From Bacteroides eggerthii (GTDB lineage: Bacteria > Bacteroidota > Bacteroidia > Bacteroidales > Bacteroidaceae): a DNA stretch of 64,000 nucleotides. Below, piece after piece: positions 41,654 to 50,490 of this stretch (position 1 is the stretch's first letter; each line of letters begins with the position of its first letter). The stretch is taken from assembly GCF_025146565.1 (NCBI RefSeq), contig NZ_CP102258.1, positions 1,334,001 to 1,398,000 on the forward strand. The letters are read 5' to 3'. The position numbers were made by a program, and so were the translations under genes. The notes beneath the pieces were generated by a model. That model did no database searches, was not told the origin of the DNA, and saw nothing but the letters and a program-made list of their open reading frames with translations.

Positions 41654-43132
41654 TTATTTACCTCCGTTTATCCATGTCTTTTCAGAATAGATATAAGAAC
41701 CGTCGCCATAGGCCTTTTTCACATTCGGATTGCCGATGACTGCGCTGTTGCCGTAGGGTAGACGTTCTGGGTAACGGTTGATACCGCTTTGGGCATTTCT
41801 CGGATTAGTCAGTATTACATACTCTTCACCCATTGCTTTCAAACGACGTAAGTCGTTGTAAGTTTCTACTTGTTCATCCAGTGCTTGTGCCACATACTTC
41901 TGTTCGAAAAGTTTTTGGAGTGTCGGTGCACCCAAAGACGATGCATAGGCTTTTGCTGTTGTTGCAGCAGCTGGCACAGTGGTTTCATCTCCAAACCAAG
42001 TCAGAATTTCCGTAACAGAAGCCTCTACTGCTTTTTGATACGCTGAGGTGGCGTCAACGTTTGAACGCAGCTGAACTTCTGCTTGAATAAAATAGAGTTC
42101 GGCTTTACTCATGATATGAATGGGTTGTGAACCGAACAAATACCACGTTGGCTGATATTTCATTACTCTGGCGTCATCTACTGTCTTAGCAATAGTTTCA
42201 TCTCCCGGAATATAAGCTTCTCCTAAAGCATTCAGATAATAATCTAAACGAGGGTCATCTGTAGCTTCCATCAGACTTGATACTGTCTTTGAAGGTGCTG
42301 TGTATTGACGGCTGAAAACATAGGCGCTCCATGGATTGTCGCATGTGGAACCATTAAATCCTGTAACCGTAAATCCTTCGAATCCATTGTCTATTGCTTG
42401 TTGTACGGATGTTGCTACTTCGGAAAGTACATTAGGTTCTACCGCCAGCTTATGTAACAGGTAGCGTGCTTTCAGAGCATGAGCGGCTGCCAGCCACTTA
42501 GATGCGGCCCCTTTGTAGGCAATGTCTTGGTTGCCGGCATTGGTCATACTTTTACCTTTTTCCAAGTTATCGATAGCCTTGTCGAGTGTAGCCAAAATGC
42601 CGGTATATACATCTTTCTGTGCATCTAATTTGGGTTGTAGGTTGCCTTGTCCTTGTACAGCTTCGCTATAAGGGATGTCGCCGAACATATCAGTCAGGAC
42701 ACCGAAGTTTACGGCTTCTAATATTTGTGCCATTCCCAGTATATCAAACTGTCCTACATTACCCGGTACCTCATTCTCTATTTTGCTCTGCATTTGGCGT
42801 ATATTCTGCAAGTTGCCATAGGTGGAGTTCCATACATTATTAAAGGTCGTAGAAGCTGCCCATTCGCTTGAGTTGCGCATTTCGGCAAACATTAATTGGT
42901 TGTTTCCCATACCTACCTCTTGTTCGTTGAGTGAGGAAAGATAAAAGGCGAAGTCGCCCGATACGGTACTGAAACCTGTGGACATAATAGCGTCTGTCAA
43001 TTGGAGTGCTGCTGGAACAGCTTCCGGTGACGGGTGTTCATTGTCCTTGTTGATACGGTCAAATGCATCTTCCGTACATGCTGTCAGGCCAAAGAGAACC
43101 ACCGTCAAAGTCATGAATATGTATTTTTTCAT
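41654..43132 (-). CDS. SusD/RagB-family outer-membrane lipoprotein, cassette A
   Basis: About 492 aa from the ATG at 43132 (MKKYIFMTLTVVLFGLTAC, lipoprotein signal with Cys19; another ATG lies 6 nt upstream). It has SusD-type helical repeats: AVPAALQLTDAIMSTGFSTVSGDFAFYLSSLNEQEVG, MAQILEAVNFGVLTDMFGDIPYSEA near 130, and the C-terminal KLFEQKYVAQALDEQVETYNDLRR and RLPYGNSAVIGNPNV. It belongs to the SusD-like_2 type and is similar in layout to the SusD of cassette C. It forms the lid on the SusC channel encoded 18 bp upstream. Because that SusC has no promoter or signal peptide in this orientation, this gene is probably silent too. Confidence 0.92.
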   Translation of the reverse strand: MKKYIFMTLTVVLFGLTACTEDAFDRINKDNEHPSPEAVPAALQLTDAIMSTGFSTVSGDFAFYLSSLNEQEVGMGNNQLMFAEMRNSSEWAASTTFNNVWNSTYGNLQNIRQMQSKIENEVPGNVGQFDILGMAQILEAVNFGVLTDMFGDIPYSEAVQGQGNLQPKLDAQKDVYTGILATLDKAIDNLEKGKSMTNAGNQDIAYKGAASKWLAAAHALKARYLLHKLAVEPNVLSEVATSVQQAIDNGFEGFTVTGFNGSTCDNPWSAYVFSRQYTAPSKTVSSLMEATDDPRLDYYLNALGEAYIPGDETIAKTVDDARVMKYQPTWYLFGSQPIHIMSKAELYFIQAEVQLRSNVDATSAYQKAVEASVTEILTWFGDETTVPAAATTAKAYASSLGAPTLQKLFEQKYVAQALDEQVETYNDLRRLKAMGEEYVILTNPRNAQSGINRYPERLPYGNSAVIGNPNVKKAYGDGSYIYSEKTWINGGK

Positions 43133-43156
43133 AATCAAAATCTTTATGTTGTATGT

Positions 43157-46100
43157 TTAGAAATTAATAGTAAGACCACCACCGAAGCTGGATGTATTAG
43201 GAACAGAGAATCGTTCGAAGTATCCGCTCATGTTGTTGTTACCTTGCGACGACTCTGGATCGAAGTTCGGCAAGTTGGCCCAAATAAGCACGTTACGGGC
43301 AAAACCGTAAATCGAAATGTCGAAGATGCCGAGTTTGGGCAATTGATAAGTTAATGTCAGGTCACGCAACTTGACGAAACTCGTATCATAAATACCGGAT
43401 TCGGTGATATTGTAATAAGCCTGATAGTAATCGGCCTTATTCACTTCAATTGTATTAGGCTGTCCTGTTACCTCATCTATACCTTCGGCAATCATACTTC
43501 CTTCGTGGTAGGGGAGCGATTCTTTGGTGGTACCGAAATAGTTCAATGTCATGTTTGTTCCATGATACATCTTTCCACCTTGTTGCCAACTCCATGTGGT
43601 AGAGAGTGAAAGACGTTTGTAGCGACCACCTAGTGTAAAACCGGTAGTGAAGTCGGGAGAACAGTTACCCAAATCTTGGCTATTGCCCGAAGATTGGGGC
43701 AGACCGTTTAATAACAGCAAGTTTCCAGCCTCATCGCGCTTGAAGCCCAAACCATATATATTCGGATAGGTACATCCTGCCTGGGCACGAACTTGCGGTT
43801 CAACGAACCCACCCAGCATAATGGATTCCACACCTGGAGCCAGCTCTATAACCTTGTTATTAACTTTCGTAAAGTTGATACCTAAATTTAGGTCGAAGTC
43901 TTTGGCTTGCAGAATAGCAGTATTAATAGAAAGTTCGTGAGCATGTGTACGCATCTTTCCAGCGTTTGTCAACATCTCCTGATAGCCTGTCGCTCCATCT
44001 ACGGGTACATAGAATATCTGATCTTCTACATTCTGTAAACTGTATGTGTATTCCACTTTCAAGCGACTACCGAAGAAGTGCAAGTCGGCACCTATTTCGT
44101 AGTTGGTTGTATTTTGTGGTTTCAATCCTTCATCATATACTCGGTAGTAGGGTCTGAAAGTAGATACTCCACTGGGAAGAGGGTAGGTAACCGGATAGTA
44201 AGAATACATACCTCCGCCGTAAGTCGGGGTGTAATAATAGTTGGCATAATAATTACCAGCCTGACCTACCTGTGCGAATGAAGCGCGGAGTTTACCGTAG
44301 TTCAATATTTTATTATTCTGCAAGAAAGGTAATTTGGTGAATTCCCAGCCTAATGATACCGAAGGATAGAAGAAGCTGCGACTACCGCGTGGCATGGTCG
44401 ACACATAGTCATTACGTCCGGTTACGGTCAGGTACACCTGATCTTGCCATGACATTGAAAGGCTTCCGAAAAAACCCACAGTACGTTCCTGTCGCTTATA
44501 CTCGCTGGATGTTAGTGAAGTAGCGTTTCCGATATTAGTAAAACCGGGGAAGTTAAAGTTACTGCCGTAATAATCCCAGTTACGGATGCTCTCATGATTG
44601 AATTCGTTACCTAATATTACGTTTAGTCTCCATTCGTCACTTTTACCGAATTTACCGTCAAAGTTAACTGTAAACAGGTTATTGAATACATTGTGCTGAG
44701 AACCGTAATTTTCTATATCTCCACCTTTCAATGATGATGTACTGCCCATTTCACGTATGGTGGCATAATCTGACGTCCAGATGTCAAGACCGGCCTGTTC
44801 TCTTATCTTGAGGGAGAAGTTCTCTCCTAAACCTAAATTTGGCTGATATTCCAAATAAGTATTGCCAAAAGCACGGTTGGTATGCTGAAGGTATTCGTTA
44901 TGTTCCGCCCACCAATAAGGATTGGTAAATGAAGTGGAACGGAATAATATCTGGTTCGTTGGATTTCCCGGTTCGTGATTGGGAATTCCTTTCAAATCAT
45001 ATTCGGCTGGGGCTGAATAAACTACATTCATGATACCATCGTTGGCACCAGGTGCGGAAGTGATTTTGGTAGATGAGTAGTTTATGGAGAATCCTGTATT
45101 CCACTGTGGATTGATTTTCCAGTCTACCAATCCACGTGCTCCCCAACGATCCATTCCTGTTGAAGGAATGATACCATTTTGGTGTGAATTGTTCACGCCG
45201 AAAGAATAGTTTATTCCGTTGATACTTTGTGACAGATTTACGTTGGTGTTTTCAGTAAATCCAGTGCCTAGGAAGTCTCCCACATTATCATAAATCTGTG
45301 GTGTTGTCCAGCCGCTCAAACCTGCTTGTGCACGCTTAGGGTTGTAATATTGTCCTTCGTGCATACCATCTGTCGCCGTATATTGGTTGTTCATGTTTCC
45401 ACCATATTTAGGGTCGTTGGCCAGTTCGCTGATTTTCGGTCCCCAAGTCATGGAAGAAGTCGGATCATATCCTGCGGTAATACTGTTACCTTGCGAATAT
45501 ATATTTTGGCGTTCGAATTTACGTGAAACTCGCTGTGCGCTCAGGTTTGTTGAAATCGTCACACTTGGCTTGTTCATATTGTTTTTGGAACCACGCTTGG
45601 TTGTGATCACAATTACGCCGTTGGATGCACGAATACCATACAATGCGGATGCTGCCTGTCCTTTCAGTACATTTACCGACTCTATATCTTCAGGATTGAT
45701 ATCGATGCTGCGATCGGCATAGTTGGCGCCTGTCACAGAATTTCCGGTATCAAAGTCGGCAGTTGTGTTTATCGGCATGCCATCTATTACATATAGCGGT
45801 TGGTTGTTGCCGTCGAACGAACGAGCACCACGAATTATAATCTGAGAAGAAGCGCCCGGTGCACCCGATGACTGACGGATGTCTACACCTGTCAGTTTAC
45901 CTTGTATCGCACTAGCAAGCGATGTCGTTCCTGCTTTGTTCAATTGTTCTGAATTCAAATCCTGTGCCGCATAACCCAATGCTTTACGGTCGCGTTTGAT
46001 ACCCATAGCAGTTACCACAACTTCATCAAGTTGTTCGGCATCTGATTTGAGTATTACTCTTACATTTGGTTTAATTGCAACTTCCTGTGTTTGCATACCA

Positions 46101-46186
46101 ACGAACGAAACACGCAAAGTCTTCGCAGAACTATCTAGTATGTAAATTGCTGTAGATGAATCATTTATAAATATTAATAAATTCAT
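43157..46186 (-). CDS. SusC/RagA-family TonB-linked transporter, silent cassette A (lacks its 5' end)
   Basis: A 1009-codon frame beginning MNLLIFINDSSTAIYILD, which is no signal peptide. True SusC similarity starts at [20 protein letters not shown], the last third of the CarboxypepD-like domain, then plug ([45 protein letters not shown] near 115; SVNVLKGQAASALYGIRASNGVIVI near 175) and barrel to the terminal Phe (FGGGLTINF). Signal peptide and the first about 70 residues are missing. The break is exactly at the 19-bp core shared with cassettes B and C (46115-46133) and is in frame with B. It therefore looks like a storage cassette that becomes active only after rearrangement, not a decayed pseudogene: the remaining frame is fully open. 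Confidence 0.9.
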   Translation of the reverse strand: MNLLIFINDSSTAIYILDSSAKTLRVSFVGMQTQEVAIKPNVRVILKSDAEQLDEVVVTAMGIKRDRKALGYAAQDLNSEQLNKAGTTSLASAIQGKLTGVDIRQSSGAPGASSQIIIRGARSFDGNNQPLYVIDGMPINTTADFDTGNSVTGANYADRSIDINPEDIESVNVLKGQAASALYGIRASNGVIVITTKRGSKNNMNKPSVTISTNLSAQRVSRKFERQNIYSQGNSITAGYDPTSSMTWGPKISELANDPKYGGNMNNQYTATDGMHEGQYYNPKRAQAGLSGWTTPQIYDNVGDFLGTGFTENTNVNLSQSINGINYSFGVNNSHQNGIIPSTGMDRWGARGLVDWKINPQWNTGFSINYSSTKITSAPGANDGIMNVVYSAPAEYDLKGIPNHEPGNPTNQILFRSTSFTNPYWWAEHNEYLQHTNRAFGNTYLEYQPNLGLGENFSLKIREQAGLDIWTSDYATIREMGSTSSLKGGDIENYGSQHNVFNNLFTVNFDGKFGKSDEWRLNVILGNEFNHESIRNWDYYGSNFNFPGFTNIGNATSLTSSEYKRQERTVGFFGSLSMSWQDQVYLTVTGRNDYVSTMPRGSRSFFYPSVSLGWEFTKLPFLQNNKILNYGKLRASFAQVGQAGNYYANYYYTPTYGGGMYSYYPVTYPLPSGVSTFRPYYRVYDEGLKPQNTTNYEIGADLHFFGSRLKVEYTYSLQNVEDQIFYVPVDGATGYQEMLTNAGKMRTHAHELSINTAILQAKDFDLNLGINFTKVNNKVIELAPGVESIMLGGFVEPQVRAQAGCTYPNIYGLGFKRDEAGNLLLLNGLPQSSGNSQDLGNCSPDFTTGFTLGGRYKRLSLSTTWSWQQGGKMYHGTNMTLNYFGTTKESLPYHEGSMIAEGIDEVTGQPNTIEVNKADYYQAYYNITESGIYDTSFVKLRDLTLTYQLPKLGIFDISIYGFARNVLIWANLPNFDPESSQGNNNMSGYFERFSVPNTSSFGGGLTINF
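46115..46133 (-). other. shufflon recombination core, site A
   Basis: The 19-bp AGTTCTGCGAAGACTTTGC on the minus strand. From here into the gene, 53 bp are identical to site C. Upstream of it the three loci share nothing. Confidence 0.85.
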
Positions 46187-46533
46187 GCTATTTGCCTAAA
46201 ACGTCAATAGGGCATATTCTAGTAAGTATTTACAAAATCGCTAAGTTACTCGTGTGTTACCACTTCTATAATTAAAACTCTAGTTTTTAATATGTTATGT
46301 ATATTGATAACTCATATTATAATTATCAAAATATACCTTAGTCTTTCACTGAACCATTTTTGTAAATAAAAAGCAATACAAGCAATGGTGGTTAGCAAAA
46401 AAGAAACATACCATGATAAAAGCTGTAAACTAAGATTTATGTCAAAATAAAATACGCCATATTACAAAAAAAAATATTATGAACGCATCATTATAATAAG
46501 ATTATAATTATCTTTGTATAAAACATGTAATCT
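46187..46533. promoter_or_regulatory. AT-rich gap before the AAA ATPase gene, with its -7 box
   Basis: Very AT-rich, no gene seen. TATCTTTG (46509-46516) is a TAnnTTTG box 17 nt before the ATPase start; no TTG at -33. On the minus strand nothing resembles a promoter for susC cassette A. Confidence 0.45.
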
Positions 46534-47661
46534 ATGGCAAAAATTAATCCGTTTATAACCAGTGGCTATGTTTCAGCAGAGTATTTTTGCGACCGTATAA
46601 TTGAAACAGCCACATTGACACGCTACATAACCAACGGTAACAATGTAGCTTTGATATCTCCTCGCCGTTTAGGAAAAACCGGACTGATAGAACATTGCTT
46701 TCATCAAAAACGAATAAAGGAAGAATATCATACATTTTTAATTGATATATATGCGACAAAGAACTTGCAAGAGTTTGTATTTGAACTTGGAAAAGGTATT
46801 TTGAATGGTTTAAAGCCTCGTGGAAGAAAGACATGGGAATTATTTCTCAAATGCCTATCTTCTCTTCGCACCAGTATTTCTTTTGATTTCAGTGGTAACC
46901 CCAACTGGAACTTGGAAATGGGGGATATAAAGACTCCTGCCATAACTCTTGATGAAATATTTCATTATTTAGAACAAGCAGATAAACCTTGTTTAATCTC
47001 CATTGATGAATTCCAAGTTATTGCCAAATATCCGGAGAGTGATGTTGAGGCTACACTACGAACACACATTCAGCATTGTTCTAATGCAAAATTCATTTAT
47101 GCTGGCTCGCAACGGCATATGATGGGAGAGATATTTACCAGTCCGTCACGTCCGTTTTATCAGAGCACGGCTATCATGGAGTTATCTCCTATTAATATAG
47201 ATATTTATACGGAATTTATAAAAAAGCACTTTGTAGAGAATAAGAAAAGAATTACTGAAGAAACTGTTCAGGAAATTTATAAGAGTTTTGAAGGAATAAC
47301 CTGGTATATACAATTTATAGTAAATTCGCTTTATGCAATGACTGCTGAAGGTGAAGAATGTACAGTTGATAAAGTGAATATTGCAATTGATAATATTTTA
47401 TCGCAATTGAATTTTACCTATTCTTCACTTCTGTTTCAACTTCCACCTAAGCAGAAAGAAGTTCTCATTGCTATTTGTAAGGAAGGAAGGGCCCAAGAAA
47501 TCACTTCCTCCAAGTTTCTGAAAACTTACAAGCTAACAGCCAGTTCTGTGCAAGGAGCCATAAAAGGATTGTTGGACAAAGACTTTGTTACTAATGAGTT
47601 AGGCGTTTATAGCGTATATGACAAATTCTTTGAGATTTGGCTAAGAAAGCAGATGGGTTGA
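46534..47661 (+). CDS. AAA-type (archaeal-ATPase-like) ATPase
   Basis: 375 aa. Walker A in ALISPRRLGKTGLIEHCF near residue 45, Walker B in KPCLISIDEFQVIAKYPE near 152, and arginine-rich sensor region HCSNAKFIYAGSQRHMMGE near 190. The C-terminal about 100 residues look like a winged helix (LLFQLPPKQKEVLIAICKEGRAQEITSSKFLKTYKLTASSVQGAIKGLLDKDFVTNELG). This is the common P-loop family of Bacteroidetes genomes related to archaeal ATPases; function not established. It lies between SusC cassettes A and B, in the opposite direction to both, and would be inverted by an A-C recombination. It lies outside the IS, so it is not a transposon gene. Confidence 0.85.
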   Translation: MAKINPFITSGYVSAEYFCDRIIETATLTRYITNGNNVALISPRRLGKTGLIEHCFHQKRIKEEYHTFLIDIYATKNLQEFVFELGKGILNGLKPRGRKTWELFLKCLSSLRTSISFDFSGNPNWNLEMGDIKTPAITLDEIFHYLEQADKPCLISIDEFQVIAKYPESDVEATLRTHIQHCSNAKFIYAGSQRHMMGEIFTSPSRPFYQSTAIMELSPINIDIYTEFIKKHFVENKKRITEETVQEIYKSFEGITWYIQFIVNSLYAMTAEGEECTVDKVNIAIDNILSQLNFTYSSLLFQLPPKQKEVLIAICKEGRAQEITSSKFLKTYKLTASSVQGAIKGLLDKDFVTNELGVYSVYDKFFEIWLRKQMG

Positions 47662-47784
47662 CGAAACCTATATGCAGAGATAATCCCGAAACAAAGATAC
47701 AGTACGCACTGTAAGAAAAACAATAAGGCATCTAATTTACAATGAAGAAGTCAGGATTCACTGAGAACTCTCTCGTTATAATAC

Positions 47785-49192
47785 ACCTATGCGGAGACGT
47801 AAAATAAACTGTGTCATGCGGCGTTTTCTTCCAAGCTCATCGGTCGGGGATCGGCCAGCGCCAAGGGGGTGCACCAGCACTCCCGACGAGCGTAAAGTTA
47901 CAACAATTTAAATCTGTCTCCAAACTTTATCGCTAATTGTTGTGCGATGGCCGCCCAGTTGGCTATGGGCATGGTCCATTTCTTGCGTATGTTGCGGTAA
48001 GCGAGATAAACCAACTTTTCAAGGGCGGTGTCGTTAGGGAACACGCCCTTGTTTTTTGTCACTTTCCGCACTTGGCGGTGATAGCCCTCGACTGTATTCG
48101 TGGTATAAATCATACGTCGTATATCCGACGTAAACTGGAAGTATTCAGTAAGCCTTTCCCAGTTATCCTGCCAAGACTTGATAACGATAGGGTATTTCTC
48201 ACCCCATTTTTCTTCCAGATTAAAAAGTCCTGTCTCAGCGGATTCCTTATTTACCGCACCATAGACATGTTTCAGATCCCTCATGAACTCTTTTTGGTGC
48301 TTGCTGCCGACATACTTGATGGAGTTACGTATCTGATGGACAATACAGAGCTGGACAATAGTATCAGGAAACACACTTTGGATAGCGTCTGGGAAGCCTT
48401 TCAATCCGTCAACACAAGCTATGAGTATGTCACAGACACCACGGGTCTGCAAGTCTGTCAATACATTCAGCCAGAAGTTCGCGCCCTCATTCTTAGAGAT
48501 ATACATCCCTAACAGATCCTTATGTCCCTCGCTGTCCAGAGCCAGTACATTGTAAATCGCACGGGTTACGGCACAGCCTCTCTCGTCCATTACCTTATAA
48601 TGGATGGCATCCATCCAGACTATCGGATAAACGCTGTCCAGGCTACGGGAACGCCATGCCTTTATTTCCGGAAGTACACGATCGGTGATGGCGCTAATTG
48701 TCTCAGCAGACACACGATTACCCAAGTTCTCCTCCATCCAGTCACTTATCTCACGTGTGCTGTTTCCCAAAGCATAAAGTCCGATGATACGGTCTGCAAC
48801 ACCTTCTGCAAGAATGGTTTCACGCTTTTTTATGAACTGGGGTTCAAAGGTGGAGTTACGGTCACGAGGGGTAGATACGGTGACTTCTCCCATCGAAGTC
48901 TGTACTTGTTTTTGCATCTTGCCATTACGACGGTTGCCACTCATGCGTTCATCCTCAGAAAGATGAGCGTCCATCTCACCTTCAAGGGCAGCATTTAATA
49001 TACTCTCCAACAACGGAGCAAAAGCACCGTCCTTACCTAACAAGGGTTTACCAGACTTCAACTGTTCAAGAGCCTTGTTCTTGATACTTTCAAAATCAAA
49101 TTCTTCACTCATAAAATAAACTGTGTTAGCAAAGTTAATATTTTATTCTTTTCCTTAGCTGACACAGTTCAAATTACGGACTCCACCTATGC
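47785..49192. mobile_element. IS256-family insertion sequence with 8-bp target duplication
   Basis: The element itself is 47793-49184 (1392 bp). Its ends are imperfect inverted repeats: left GGAGACGTAAAAT with ACTGTGTCA inside, right (reverse complement) GGAGTCCGTAATTT with ACTGTGTCA inside. It is flanked by a perfect direct repeat ACCTATGC at 47785-47792 and 49185-49192, the duplicated target. One full-length transposase is inside. The perfect duplication means a simple insertion that has not recombined since, hence probably fairly recent. Confidence 0.95.
47898..49112 (-). CDS. IS256-family (mutator-type) transposase
   Basis: 404 aa, full length for the family. N-terminal SGKPLLGKDGAFAPLLESILNAALEGEMDAHLSEDE, then catalytic region with YPIVWMDAIHYKVMDERG (Asp), LLGMYISKNEGANFWLNVLTDLQTRGVCDILIACVDGLKGFPDAI (second Asp) and TTNTVEGYHRQVRKVTKNKGVFPND (Glu). 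No frameshift or stop, so it may be active. Confidence 0.96.
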   Translation of the reverse strand: MSEEFDFESIKNKALEQLKSGKPLLGKDGAFAPLLESILNAALEGEMDAHLSEDERMSGNRRNGKMQKQVQTSMGEVTVSTPRDRNSTFEPQFIKKRETILAEGVADRIIGLYALGNSTREISDWMEENLGNRVSAETISAITDRVLPEIKAWRSRSLDSVYPIVWMDAIHYKVMDERGCAVTRAIYNVLALDSEGHKDLLGMYISKNEGANFWLNVLTDLQTRGVCDILIACVDGLKGFPDAIQSVFPDTIVQLCIVHQIRNSIKYVGSKHQKEFMRDLKHVYGAVNKESAETGLFNLEEKWGEKYPIVIKSWQDNWERLTEYFQFTSDIRRMIYTTNTVEGYHRQVRKVTKNKGVFPNDTALEKLVYLAYRNIRKKWTMPIANWAAIAQQLAIKFGDRFKLL

Positions 49193-49205
49193 TGGGTGAA
49201 TAAAT

Positions 49206-49239
49206 AGCCAACTAATTCAAATAAGTGAATTAGTTGGCT
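49206..49239. terminator. hairpin downstream of susD cassette B
   Basis: A perfect 14-bp stem, AGCCAACTAATTCA (49206-49219) with TGAATTAGTTGGCT (49226-49239), 6-nt loop, 25 bp after the susD stop. The IS inserted just outside it, so the operon's end is preserved. Confidence 0.75.
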
Positions 49240-49263
49240 TAGTTTATTTAAGGATGGAATATT

Positions 49264-50472
49264 TTATTCTAAAATATCTCCTCTAAGTAAAGGATTGGCT
49301 GCTATTGATTCTTTTGGGAAAGGCATCAAATAGGTTTCTCCTTCCATTTTCTGATCTCTCCATCTAACAAACTCCAAAGCAAGCTCCAAACGTCTTTCTT
49401 CTTTTAAAGTTAATGATGATTTTCTTTTTGCTTGGAATTCCGTTAAACGATTTGAGTTTCCAGCTTCGGCAGAAATCAGATACATTTCCGGTAATCTGGA
49501 TACATAAAATTCAGAATCCCAGTTTTCCGTATTTTTATACTTGGCGCTACTAGGAAAAACATAACCTTTACGATCTGCTGCTTCGTCCAACTCATACAGA
49601 ATCTTACGTGTGTCATTGCCTTTTAATAAGGCAACAACCTCATCGGCAACAGCCAAACAGTTCCAGTTTCGGGCTTCCCAGCTCATAATGTATCCCCAAC
49701 CTGCATTAGATGTGGCACTTGTTAAAGTTGCAAAGTACATAATAACTTCTTTATCTTTCTCTGCGGGATTGTCAGAAAGACTAAACTTTCCGCTTGTAAT
49801 CAAACTCTCAGCTTCCTGTCCTGCAAGGTCTAAACGTCCCTGCATTCTATATACTCTGGCTAACAAAGCCTGAGCCGCTTCTTTGGTCGGTTTAGTATTC
49901 GCTTCCGGAGTATTAGTGTTGAATTCCGGGGCATGCGCTTTAGCGTCCAATAAGTCTGAGACTATAAATTCCATTACCTTTTTCTCTGAAGAACGTTGAA
50001 TCGGTTGCTTGTCATAGTTTTCGTCAATAATGGGAACGGCACCATATAAATCAATTAAGCGAATATAATTATAAGCACGACAATATTTCGCAATTGCTTT
50101 CTGTGACTCTGAAGCTGAAGGAACTCCCAAAATAGTGTTGGCCCTGTAAATACCTTTGTACAAGTCCGGATAATTGTAATAGTTCAAAATATCATCTTCC
50201 AAAATTTCATGATTATAAGCATCCTGAATTTGAAAGAATTGCGGATTAACTAATTTAAGATTATCCGACAAATATTCAGGGTACATGTTTGTACAATAAC
50301 TATAATTGTTGGAGTTGACTATAGCAGCATATAAACCATTCAATAATTTGTCAACATCTTCAGTCTTTAATTCCTGATTGGCGTCCAAAGACATCTGGGA
50401 ATCTATATCAAGCATGTTGCTACAACCGGATAGGCACCACATGCTTAAAAGTATATATATGTATTTTTTCAT
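49264..50472 (-). CDS. SusD/RagB-family outer-membrane lipoprotein, cassette B (active partner)
   Basis: 402 aa, shorter than the partners of A and C (about 490). Lipoprotein signal MKKYIYILLSMWCLSGC with Cys17. SusD-type repeats: DVDKLLNGLYAAIVNSNNYSYC, YRANTILGVPSASESQKAIAKYCRAYNYIRLIDLYGAVPIIDE near 110, PTKEAAQALLARVYRMQGRLDLAGQEA near 190, and the C-terminal LKEERRLELALEFVRWRDQKMEGE. Different subfamily from A and C, so a different ligand is likely. It follows the only susC that has a promoter and signal peptide, hence it is the expressed partner in this orientation. Confidence 0.93.
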   Translation of the reverse strand: MKKYIYILLSMWCLSGCSNMLDIDSQMSLDANQELKTEDVDKLLNGLYAAIVNSNNYSYCTNMYPEYLSDNLKLVNPQFFQIQDAYNHEILEDDILNYYNYPDLYKGIYRANTILGVPSASESQKAIAKYCRAYNYIRLIDLYGAVPIIDENYDKQPIQRSSEKKVMEFIVSDLLDAKAHAPEFNTNTPEANTKPTKEAAQALLARVYRMQGRLDLAGQEAESLITSGKFSLSDNPAEKDKEVIMYFATLTSATSNAGWGYIMSWEARNWNCLAVADEVVALLKGNDTRKILYELDEAADRKGYVFPSSAKYKNTENWDSEFYVSRLPEMYLISAEAGNSNRLTEFQAKRKSSLTLKEERRLELALEFVRWRDQKMEGETYLMPFPKESIAANPLLRGDILE

Positions 50473-50490
50473 ATCAATGTCTGTTATAAA

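Noticed and set aside
43157..46186. susC A (and susC C at 55749-58760) as decayed pseudogenes
   Set aside because: Apart from the missing start, each has about 1000 uninterrupted codons with intact plug and barrel motifs, and both break at the same 19-bp core. That pattern fits maintained silent cassettes better than decay.
46534..47661. AAA ATPase as the helper gene of an IS21-type element
   Set aside because: It lies outside the target duplication of the IS, and the transposase is of IS256 type, which needs no helper ATPase.
48522..48998. 158-codon plus-strand frame within the IS
   Set aside because: Opposite strand of the transposase gene, no known accessory protein in IS256 elements and no family pattern.
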